Shown: positions 1 through 6,737 of the stretch, piece by piece
Numbering within the stretch: position 1 is the stretch's first letter
Layout: every line of letters begins with the position of its first letter
Assembly: GCA_040081265.1 (NCBI GenBank)
Contig: JBEBGV010000015.1
Location: forward strand, 17,360-81,359
Length of the DNA stretch: 64,000 nucleotides
Origin: JBEBGV01 sp040081265
Lineage (GTDB): Bacteria; Acidobacteriota; Vicinamibacteria; Vicinamibacterales; UBA2999
Direction: 5' to 3'
Program-made: the position numbers and the translations under genes
Notes under the pieces: generated by a model
Database searches by the model: none
Told to the model about the DNA's origin: nothing
Seen by the model: the letters and a program-made list of their open reading frames with translations, nothing else

Positions 1-37
1 GCGCGGCAGCACGCTCGTGCCCGGCATCAGTCCGCTG

Positions 38-66
38 CTGCATAGCCATTTCACCAGCTTGAAGGG
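38..66. repeat. Flank motif shared with 3738-3765, copy 1
   Basis: CTGCATAG-NN-ATTTCACCAG-N-TTGA occurs here and again at 3738-3765. In each case it lies about 55-80 bp beyond the stop codon of one of the two paralogous kinase genes. It looks like a conserved part of the 3' flank that was duplicated with the kinases. Confidence 0.4.
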
Positions 67-115
67 CTGGCGCCCGCAAGGGCGTGAAGGTTCGAGTCCC
101 TGCTTCCTTTCACGC
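40..115 (+). other. tRNA-like run of three hairpins (possible tRNA remnant)
   Basis: Three hairpins follow one another. CCAGC(TTGAAGG)GCTGG at 54-70 is a perfect 5-bp stem with a 7-nt loop, like an anticodon arm. CGCCC(GCAA)GGGCG at 71-84 is a 5-bp stem with a GNRA-type loop, like a long class II variable arm. A T-loop-like GGTTCGAGTCC lies at 89-99. A further inverted repeat, GCGTGAAGG (82-90) with CCTTTCACGC (106-115), competes with the second hairpin. No matching 5' acceptor strand or D-arm is visible and the T-stem is poorly paired, so it is not an intact tRNA. It lies just downstream of the first kinase gene, on the opposite strand. It may be a class II (Leu/Ser) tRNA remnant or an unrelated structured repeat. 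Confidence 0.35.
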
Positions 116-119
116 GGCG

Positions 120-2927
120 CTACTTCTTCGCCTCGGGCTGCCAGTTCTGGATCAGCGTGATCGGCGCGGCGTCGCCGGGCAGCGCCGTGTTGATGAGGAT
201 GCGCCCGTCGGGGGCGACGTCGTATTGCCGTCCTATTCCCCCATCCAGGCCGCCGCCGACGATGCGCGTGGGAAAGAGCACGACCGGTGCGCCCGGTGAG
301 AACGTGGCTCCCGTCGCGATCGGCGCGGCCATCATCGCGCCCACCGGGTTCAGGTAATACAGCTCCTTGCCGTCGCGTCGCCAGACAGGATGAATGCCGC
401 CCTCCGTCGAGACCTGCCACTGGCCACCGGCTGTCGCCGGGGCGCTGGCCGACGTACCGGACTTGTCCGCCGAAGCCTGTGGCGAAGGCGAGACGAACGG
501 CCGCACATACACTTCGTCCCGTCCTGATTCGTTCGACTGGTACGCCACCCACTGGCCGTCTGGTGAGAACGCGCCTTGAGTCTCGCGAAACGGGGTCTTC
601 AAGAACACCGACGGTGTGCGATCCCCCACCATCGGCGCGACCCACAGGTCAATGCTCGTCTGCGGGTCGGTGCTGTTGAACAGCAGGAACCGACCGTCCG
701 CCGACCAACTGCTCGCGGTCTTGACCTGGTCAGAAGCCACGAAGCGTTCCTCGACGCCAGCGCCGCTCGTAAGCCTCTGGTAGAGGTCCATCTGCCCCAT
801 CCGGTTCGAGCCAAACGCGACCCGAGTGCCGTCGGGCGACCAGATGGGACGGACGTCGTTTGCCGCATCGAACGTGAAGCGGCTCGTGCGGCCACCGTCC
901 AGCCGCCAGACATCCGTGTTGCCCTGAACCGCGCGGTTCACGACCACCTGCCGGCCGTCGGGCGACACGTTGGGTTGGAAAAGACTGGTATCCGCGTCGC
1001 CGAGAGTGCCCCGCGCCGTGCCCGACCGATCGAACCACGTCAATTGCGACTGGCTCGCCCCGCCCATCCGGTAGGCCACCAGTCCCGTGGCAGCCACCGA
1101 CAGCGCGCTCTCATTGAACGTCGGGGCCGTCACGGCCTCGGCCAGCCTCACAGGCTCGCCCATGAGCGCAGCCTTCGCGACATCCAACCGCTGGGCCACG
1201 AGCGTGCCCGCTCTCACCCACAGCAACCATCCGCCTTCGCTTGAAGCTTCGGCGGATCGAGCTCCGCCTTCGCTCGAGGCTTCGGCGCGCCCAGGCCCGG
1301 AAGGCAGATACACCCCGGAACGATCAGCGGGCGTCAGCCGCATCGGGCCGTCCCCATCGAGCGTGCCCAGATAGATCCCAGCCGTGTCCGCCGCGCCGGC
1401 CGAAAAAAACAGGAACCGGCGGCCGTCGGGCAGAAACTGCGGGTAGCGGTGGCTTGTCTGCCCCGGGCCGAACGTCGTCATGGTCATCGCCGCGCCCCCG
1501 GTGGCGGCCACGCGCATCAACGCTGCCGCCAGGCCAGGCGCAAACACGATGACGCCGTCGGCGTTCCAGGTCCCACCGAGACCACGGGTCACCAGCGCAA
1601 GGGATTGCGGGACGCCGCCGCCGAGATCGAGTCGCTTCAGCGCACCCCCGGCAAAGAACCCGATGGATTGGCTGTCAGGCGACCAGAACGGAGCGGCGGC
1701 GCCTTCGGTCCCCGCAAGCGGTTGCGCGGTCGTCGTCGCCAGGGATCGCACCCAGAGTCGAGACACACCATCACCCGATGCGACGAACACGATCTGGCGG
1801 CCGTCGGGCGAGAGCGCAAAATCGGCGGGCCGGTCGGTGGCGGGCGTGACGATGTCCACGCGCGTCTCGGGCGGCGCAGGTGACGGTGCTTCGCGCAGAT
1901 ACCGCACCGCGGGAACGGCGAGCGCGGCGGCGACAAGCACTGCAACGGAAGCGACCAGCCACGCCACACGCCCGCGTTCCCCTGACGACGTGGCCACAGA
2001 CGGCGTCTGCGGCGCGGCCGTCTCGAACGCGCCGTCGAGCGCGAGCCGCACGTCACCGATGTCGCGCAGGCGCTGTCTCGGATCCTTCTGCAGGCACCGC
2101 TCCAGCACAGTCCGGATCGACGCGGGCGTCGCGGCTGGCAACCGGGACCACACCGGCTCCTTGTGAATCACTGCGCCGAGCGTCTCGGCAATATCTTCGC
2201 CGTCGAACGGTCGCGTGCCACTGAGCATCTCGAAGAGCACCGCGCCGAACGCCCAGATATCGGCGCGCTTATCGACGACCTTGCCGCGCGCCTGCTCGGG
2301 ACTCATGTACGCGGCCGTGCCGAGAATCATGCCGACGCCCGTCATCATCGCCGGCGTCGTGATCGTCGGCGATTGAGAGAGCGCAACTCCCTGCCCACTG
2401 CCCACTGCCTGCTGCCCACTGTCGGGGCCGAGCGCTTTTGCGAGGCCGAAATCCAGCACCTTCACCGTGCCGTCAGCGCGGACTTTGATGTTCGCGGGCT
2501 TGAGGTCGCGGTGGATGATGCCCTGCTCGTGCGCCGCTTCGAGCGCCTCCGCGATCTGCTTGGCGATGGGCAACGCTTCGTCGAGCGGCAGACCGGCGGG
2601 TCCTGTCGGACCCGCCCTACGTGCGATCAACTGCGACAGGTCGTCGCCCTCGACCAGCTCCATCACGAGGGCCGTGAACTCCGGCGTCTTCTCCAGCCCG
2701 TAGATCGCTGCGATGTGCGGATGGTTCAGCGCAGCAAGGACTTCCGCTTCACGCTGGAACCGTGCGAGCCGCTCGGTGTCTCCCGCGACGGACGCAGGCA
2801 GCACCTTGATCGCGACCTGCCGCTTGAGGTTCGTGTCGGTGGCGCGGTACACCTCACCCATGCCACCCACCCCAATCTGTGCGGTGACTTCATAGGGGCC
2901 GAGACGTGTGCCGGGGCTGAGGGCCAT
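120..2927 (-). CDS. Transmembrane Ser/Thr protein kinase with PD40/TolB-like propeller
   Basis: A 935-residue receptor-type eukaryotic-like kinase. The N-terminal kinase domain (about 10-300) has the glycine loop GVGGMGEVY (19-27), catalytic Lys41, HRDLKPAN (139-146), DFG (159-161) and a SPEQ activation-segment end (209-212). One membrane helix follows (about 322-343). The C-terminal 550 residues carry repeated SPDG/SPDS motifs typical of a PD40/WD40-like propeller, probably a periplasmic sensor. Known relatives phosphorylate Ser/Thr and are abundant in Acidobacteriota; the ligand is unknown. It has three short in-frame insertions that match repetitive DNA: residues about 103-113, 171-180 and 545-567. 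It is a close paralogue of the kinase at 3811-6567. The start ATG is preceded by CGGAG, and a CATAAT -10-like box lies about 14 nt upstream. Confidence 0.93.
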   Translation of the reverse strand: MALSPGTRLGPYEVTAQIGVGGMGEVYRATDTNLKRQVAIKVLPASVAGDTERLARFQREAEVLAALNHPHIAAIYGLEKTPEFTALVMELVEGDDLSQLIARRAGPTGPAGLPLDEALPIAKQIAEALEAAHEQGIIHRDLKPANIKVRADGTVKVLDFGLAKALGPDSGQQAVGSGQGVALSQSPTITTPAMMTGVGMILGTAAYMSPEQARGKVVDKRADIWAFGAVLFEMLSGTRPFDGEDIAETLGAVIHKEPVWSRLPAATPASIRTVLERCLQKDPRQRLRDIGDVRLALDGAFETAAPQTPSVATSSGERGRVAWLVASVAVLVAAALAVPAVRYLREAPSPAPPETRVDIVTPATDRPADFALSPDGRQIVFVASGDGVSRLWVRSLATTTAQPLAGTEGAAAPFWSPDSQSIGFFAGGALKRLDLGGGVPQSLALVTRGLGGTWNADGVIVFAPGLAAALMRVAATGGAAMTMTTFGPGQTSHRYPQFLPDGRRFLFFSAGAADTAGIYLGTLDGDGPMRLTPADRSGVYLPSGPGRAEASSEGGARSAEASSEGGWLLWVRAGTLVAQRLDVAKAALMGEPVRLAEAVTAPTFNESALSVAATGLVAYRMGGASQSQLTWFDRSGTARGTLGDADTSLFQPNVSPDGRQVVVNRAVQGNTDVWRLDGGRTSRFTFDAANDVRPIWSPDGTRVAFGSNRMGQMDLYQRLTSGAGVEERFVASDQVKTASSWSADGRFLLFNSTDPQTSIDLWVAPMVGDRTPSVFLKTPFRETQGAFSPDGQWVAYQSNESGRDEVYVRPFVSPSPQASADKSGTSASAPATAGGQWQVSTEGGIHPVWRRDGKELYYLNPVGAMMAAPIATGATFSPGAPVVLFPTRIVGGGLDGGIGRQYDVAPDGRILINTALPGDAAPITLIQNWQPEAKK
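1230..1287. repeat. Tandem palindromic element inside kinase gene 1
   Basis: Two copies, about 33 bp apart, of a palindrome with TCCGCC and GGCGGA arms around a GAAGCTTC-like centre. Read in frame it encodes AEASSEGG twice. Kinase 2 has no such stretch at the equivalent propeller position. This points to insertion of a palindromic repeat unit that kept the reading frame. Confidence 0.6.
2391..2421. repeat. CTGCCCA(CTGCCCA) short tandem repeat in kinase gene 1
   Basis: Imperfect tandem CTGCCCACTG units. Read on the minus strand they encode the low-complexity loop QQAVGSGQG between the DFG and SPEQ motifs. A diverged version sits at 6031-6060 in kinase 2, so it predates the kinase duplication. 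Confidence 0.5.
2595..2616. repeat. REP-like palindrome, in-frame in kinase gene 1
   Basis: GGCGGGTCC-TGTC-GGACCCGCC is a perfect 9-bp inverted repeat with a 4-nt loop, followed by CTAC. The same palindrome is at 6235-6256 in kinase 2. A copy with loop TGCC lies in non-coding DNA at 49401-49422. In the kinases it encodes AGPTGPAGL before helix LDEALPIAKQ. Confidence 0.75.
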
Positions 2928-3013
2928 CTCCGTGGGGCCTGATTATGTCAGGAAGGCGCGCAACACCGCAGGAATCTCAACGCGAGACCGGAAGGATGCT
3001 GTTCTGGACAGAC

Positions 3014-3042
3014 TTGACGATTACACGATACTCGTGTAACGA
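3014..3042 (+). promoter_or_regulatory. higBA promoter with palindromic operator
   Basis: A perfect 8-bp inverted repeat TTACACGA-TAC-TCGTGTAA (3021-3039) lies between a -35-like TTGACG (3014-3019) and a -10-like TAACGA (3037-3042) with 17-bp spacing. The next gene starts at 3055, so the leader would be only a few nucleotides long. The position fits an operator for autorepression by the HigA antitoxin or the HigBA complex, as is known for this family. The operator assignment is inferred from position and symmetry. Confidence 0.6.
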
Positions 3043-3054
3043 TGACTTGCTGCG

Positions 3055-3345
3055 ATGATTCAGTCGTTCGCTGACAAGACGACGGCCGATATCTTCCAGG
3101 AGCGCAACACGAAGGACGCGCGCCACATCCCCAAGGATCTGTGGCGTGTCGTGCAGCGGAAGCTGAAGATGCTCGATGTCGCTGTTCGGGTCGACGATCT
3201 GAAGTCGCCTCCTGGCAACCGGCTGAAACCTCTCACGGGACAGATGAGCGGGCGCTACAGCATCCGTATGAACGAGCAATATCGCGTCACATTTCGATGG
3301 GAGGATGGCCATGCCTTCGAAGTCGCGGTCGAAGACTATCACTAG
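3055..3345 (+). CDS. higB: HigB/RelE-superfamily toxin
   Basis: A 96-residue protein of the HigB 'killer' type in the RelE/ParE superfamily. Known members are ribosome-dependent mRNA endonucleases. It matches the family pattern: an N-terminal helix (MIQSFADKTTADIF), an LKPLTGQMSGRYSIRMNEQYR segment with conserved R-x-S-I-R-x-N and Y-R, and a C-terminal F-E-V-x-V-E-D-Y-H strand. The toxin precedes the antitoxin, the usual order for higBA. The start ATG lies about 13 nt after a putative -10 box and lacks a good Shine-Dalgarno sequence, suggesting a near-leaderless transcript. The 3' end overlaps higA by about 41 nt. Confidence 0.9.
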   Translation: MIQSFADKTTADIFQERNTKDARHIPKDLWRVVQRKLKMLDVAVRVDDLKSPPGNRLKPLTGQMSGRYSIRMNEQYRVTFRWEDGHAFEVAVEDYH

Positions 3346-3619
3346 GGATCCGAACTGGCTCGGGCCGGCGATCCACCCAGGCGAAATCCTGTTGGAGGAA
3401 TTCCTGAAGCCGCTCGACCTGGGGCAGGTCGAGGCGGCGCGTCGACTCGACATCTCGCTCAACCGGTTGAACGAGATCGTGTTGGGCAAGCGCGGCATTA
3501 CGGCGGATACCGCGCTCCGGCTCGCGCGCATGCTCAAGACATCGCCACAGTTCTGGATGCGCCTTCAGGCTGACTGGGATCTGCAGCAGGCCGTGGCGCG
3601 GGCTGCGAAGGCGTCCTGA
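3305..3619 (+). CDS. higA: HigA-family antitoxin, XRE-type HTH
   Basis: A 104-residue antitoxin that neutralises HigB and normally represses the operon. The IHPGEILLEEFLKPLDL start of the fold and the helix-turn-helix segment ARRLDISLNRLNEIVLGKRG, followed by ITADTALRLARML and PQFWMRLQ, are hallmark HigA features. The start lies inside higB. ATG at 3305 is used here; ATG at 3311 is an alternative that removes two residues. The overlap implies translational coupling. The palindrome upstream of higB is the likely binding site. Confidence 0.92.
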   Translation: MAMPSKSRSKTITRDPNWLGPAIHPGEILLEEFLKPLDLGQVEAARRLDISLNRLNEIVLGKRGITADTALRLARMLKTSPQFWMRLQADWDLQQAVARAAKAS

Positions 3620-3737
3620 CGACCCGGGACAGAGGCCCAAGACCGTGTGCGAATGTGTGCGAATAAAGTCGTCACTGGCGTCCGCTGCAGCCCACTCCTG
3701 CTCATGATCCGTCCGCAGGATCCGCGACAGTTCGTGT

Positions 3738-3765
3738 CTGCATAGTTATTTCACCAGGTTGAGGG
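3738..3765. repeat. Flank motif shared with 38-66, copy 2
   Basis: Second copy of CTGCATAG-NN-ATTTCACCAG-N-TTGA, about 50 bp beyond the stop codon of kinase 2. The T-loop-like and GCAA-hairpin parts of copy 1 are not preserved. The rest of 3620-3810 shows only a tandem GTGTGCGAAT duplication near 3646-3665. Confidence 0.4.
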
Positions 3766-3810
3766 CAACGCTGCCCCCGCGCCACCACCGTGTCCCTTGA
3801 AGTCTCGCCG

Positions 3811-6567
3811 TCACTGCGTCGGCACGAGGCGCTTCAGTTCCTCGAACCAGTTCTGGACGATGTTGATCTGGACCGTCGGTGCCACTGACACCTCAGTCAT
3901 GACACCGATGACGTGCTGGCCGTCCGGCATCGAATCGGCCTCGCGGCGCGTGATCGAAGGACTAAGTTCTCTCCTCAATCCCCGCGGAAAGTCCACGGCC
4001 TGGCCAAACGTCACCCGCGGTGCCGTCGTCACCGGGATCACGGCACTTCGACCCGCACCCGTGTTGACGAGCAATTCGTTCCCTCGTGGCGACCAGTACG
4101 CATGGCCACACGCACACACCAGATACTTCTCGCCCGTCGTCGGGAACCGCGTCACGAAGACCTGGCCGGGCGCCTGGGTCTCCTTCGTCCGGTAAACAAC
4201 CCATTGCCCGTCCGGAGAAAAGACGCCTTCGACCGGCTCGATCGACTGGATATCGCCGAACGGAACCACCTGGCGGTCCTGCATGTTCAGCGTCCGCAGC
4301 GTCGAGCCCTTGTCTTTGGTGACGCTGAAGAGCAGGTGTACCCCGTCTTTCGACCAGGATTGCGGGATGTGCTCGGCACCAGGCTCCGGTTTCGTGAGCC
4401 GCTCCGTCTGACCCGAGCCGTCGGCGCGCTGCCGGAAGATTGCCAGATCGCCTTCTCGGTCCGACTGAAACGCCACCCACAGCCCATCGCGCGACCAGAT
4501 GGGATAGCGACTCTTCCCCGCAAAGGTGAGGCGCTGCGGCACCTTCCCGCCCGCGAGCTCGTACACCCAGACGGCTGTCCCATTGGCGTCCTCGCTGTCG
4601 AACGCTACGAAGTTGCCGTCAGGCGACACGCGAGGCGAGTCGTACCGCCCGGGGCGAAGCCCCAGTGGCTTGGCCGTGCCTGCCCGATCGAACAGTGCCA
4701 AATCAGCTGTCCCAGTGATCGACGACGGACCGGGCACAAAGGCCAGTGACCCGGTGGCGGAGTAACTGACCTGTGCCCCCGCAAAGGCGCCCCCATTCGC
4801 GTTATTTGTCGTCCGACGAACACCTTCGACGATCGATACCGCTCCACCCGTTACGGAGAGGCTCGCCAGGTCGAACGGAACCGCGAACAGGCCGCCAGCG
4901 ACGGGGTAGACCAGATGACCTGTTGAAAGGTAGCGGCCGCCCGCGCCAGTCTCGACAAGCGTCTTGCGCTCACCGCTGTCGAGGCGTTGCACGACGATCT
5001 GTCCCTGGTCCCAGTTCAGGACCGACGACTTTCGGACAGAGAAGAGCACGGCGCGCCCCCCTGGCAGCAGCTGCGGAGCCGATACCACCTCGTCCGGGCC
5101 TGCCGTTACGAGAGTCTCGGGCTCGCCGCCCGCGGGCGACACACGCAGAATGCGCTGGCGCCCCGCAAACACGATGCTGTCCTCGTCCCAGCTCATGCCG
5201 GAGAAGACTGTATCGGCGGTCCTGGTGACGGTGACAGCCGCGCCGCCGCTGAGAGCAATGCGCTTTATCTCACCGTTGTTCACGTAGAAGGCCACCATCT
5301 GTCCGTCCGGCGAGAACACGGGGTTGGCCGCAGGCCCCGCCAGAGGCCCCTCGCTCCCCGGAATCTCGTGAACCTCGAAGTCCGACATCGAGCGCAGGTA
5401 CAGGCGTTGGTCGGCCGCATACACGAGGTTCCTGCCGTTCGGTGACAGGGCCATGAGCTGCCAGCCCACCGTGAACCGCTGGTTCTCGGGTTGAATGGTG
5501 AAGCGAGCAGTGGGGCGGGGGGGATCCGGTTTCAGCTGCCACGCGGCGACCGCCGCAAACGCGGCAACAGCCAGCCCCGCAACCCATGGAAGGGTACGCC
5601 GCCATCCCGGACGCGCCGCCGCGGACGCCTCCGCCGCTGCGCCAGGCAGAATCGTCACCGTCTCGAAGGCACCCTCGAGTGCCAGGCGCACGTCCTGCAT
5701 GTGCGCGATCCGCTGACGCAGATCCTTGTGGAGGCAGCGTCGAAGATACATTGCGATCACGGGCGAGAGACCCGCTGGAAGCAGACTCCACTGCACGTCC
5801 GAACGAAGCACTGCAGCCAACGTGTCAGCGACATCGTCGGCCTCGAAAGCGCGCCGGCCCGTGAGCATTTCGTAGAGGACCGCACCGAAGGCCCATACAT
5901 CGGCACGTGCATCGACCACTCGGCCCTTCGCTTGCTCGGGGCTCATGTACGCGGCGGTCCCGAGGATCATACCGACGCCGGTCATCATCGCAGGCGTGGT
6001 GATCGTCGGTGATTGTGAGAGCGCAACTCCCTGCCGACTGCCGACTGCCTGCTGCCCACCGTCGGGGCCGAGCGCTTTGGCGAGCCCAAAGTCCAGCACC
6101 TTCACCGTGCCGTCGGGCCGCACCTTGATGTTGGCGGGCTTCAGATCACGGTGGATGATCCCCTGCTCGTGCGCCGCTTCGAGCGCTTCCGCGATCTGCT
6201 TCGCGATGGGCAACGCTTCGTCGAGCGGCAAGCCGGCGGGTCCTGTCGGACCCGCCCTACGCGCGATCAACTGCGACAGGTCGTCGCCCTCAACCAGTTC
6301 CATCACGAGCGCCGTGAACTCGGGCGTCTTCTCCAGCCCGTAGATCGCCGCGATGTGGGGATGGTTCAACGCAGCGAGCACTTCCGCTTCACGCTGGAAG
6401 CGCGCCAGACGGTCGGCGTCCTGGGCCACCGTGGCCGGCAGCACCTTAATGGCGACCTGCCGCTTGAGATTGGTGTCGGTGGCGCGATAGACCTCCCCCA
6501 TCCCGCCTACGCCGATCTGCGCGGTGATCTCATACGAACCGAGACGAGTGCCTGGGGTGAGGGACAA
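3811..6567 (-). CDS. Transmembrane Ser/Thr protein kinase with PD40 propeller, paralogue
   Basis: A receptor kinase of about 918 residues, closely similar to the kinase at 120-2927 through the whole catalytic domain: GVGGMGEVY, VAIK, HRDLKPAN, DFGLAK and MSPEQAKG. A membrane helix (LPWVAGLAVAAFAAVAAW) comes next, then a propeller that has diverged strongly between the copies. I chose TTG at 6567 because MSLTPGTRLG then aligns with MALSPGTRLG of the paralogue. A perfect TATAAT -10 box lies at 6577-6582, leaving almost no leader. An in-frame extension to another TTG at 6600 is possible but would lie upstream of that -10 box. It carries the same REP-like and CTGCCGA insertions as kinase 1 but not the AEASSEGG one. 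The divergent propellers suggest different ligands. Confidence 0.92.
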   Translation of the reverse strand: MSLTPGTRLGSYEITAQIGVGGMGEVYRATDTNLKRQVAIKVLPATVAQDADRLARFQREAEVLAALNHPHIAAIYGLEKTPEFTALVMELVEGDDLSQLIARRAGPTGPAGLPLDEALPIAKQIAEALEAAHEQGIIHRDLKPANIKVRPDGTVKVLDFGLAKALGPDGGQQAVGSRQGVALSQSPTITTPAMMTGVGMILGTAAYMSPEQAKGRVVDARADVWAFGAVLYEMLTGRRAFEADDVADTLAAVLRSDVQWSLLPAGLSPVIAMYLRRCLHKDLRQRIAHMQDVRLALEGAFETVTILPGAAAEASAAARPGWRRTLPWVAGLAVAAFAAVAAWQLKPDPPRPTARFTIQPENQRFTVGWQLMALSPNGRNLVYAADQRLYLRSMSDFEVHEIPGSEGPLAGPAANPVFSPDGQMVAFYVNNGEIKRIALSGGAAVTVTRTADTVFSGMSWDEDSIVFAGRQRILRVSPAGGEPETLVTAGPDEVVSAPQLLPGGRAVLFSVRKSSVLNWDQGQIVVQRLDSGERKTLVETGAGGRYLSTGHLVYPVAGGLFAVPFDLASLSVTGGAVSIVEGVRRTTNNANGGAFAGAQVSYSATGSLAFVPGPSSITGTADLALFDRAGTAKPLGLRPGRYDSPRVSPDGNFVAFDSEDANGTAVWVYELAGGKVPQRLTFAGKSRYPIWSRDGLWVAFQSDREGDLAIFRQRADGSGQTERLTKPEPGAEHIPQSWSKDGVHLLFSVTKDKGSTLRTLNMQDRQVVPFGDIQSIEPVEGVFSPDGQWVVYRTKETQAPGQVFVTRFPTTGEKYLVCACGHAYWSPRGNELLVNTGAGRSAVIPVTTAPRVTFGQAVDFPRGLRRELSPSITRREADSMPDGQHVIGVMTEVSVAPTVQINIVQNWFEELKRLVPTQ
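6031..6060. repeat. CTGCCGA short tandem repeat in kinase gene 2
   Basis: Diverged counterpart of 2391-2421. It encodes QQAVGSRQG in the same kinase loop. Confidence 0.45.
6235..6256. repeat. REP-like palindrome, in-frame in kinase gene 2
   Basis: Identical 22-bp palindrome to 2595-2616, followed by CTACGCG. It encodes AGPTGPAGL at the same place in the kinase domain, so it was present before the duplication. Confidence 0.75.
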
Positions 6568-6737
6568 CGGTGGCTGATTATACGAGGCGACCGAACACAA
6601 CGCGTCGATCGGATTACGCCGCCCTCACAGTCTGCGCCTTGAGGCCGACCTTGGTCGCGTTCACGAGGTCGCGCAGGAGGAGCCGCGCTTCACATAGCTC
6701 ATGGAGCGATACGCGCGAATTTCCACCAGGTTTCCAG

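Noticed and set aside
40..115. A complete class II tRNA gene
   Set aside because: No acceptor 5' strand, no D-arm and poor T-stem pairing; kept only as a tRNA-like element.
2977..3537. Minus-strand open frame of 186 codons
   Set aside because: It is antisense to higBA, whose two proteins match toxin and antitoxin family patterns and have a promoter and operator.
3055..3619. Evidence for a prophage or plasmid
   Set aside because: A lone toxin-antitoxin pair with no integrase, replication or structural genes is not sufficient.
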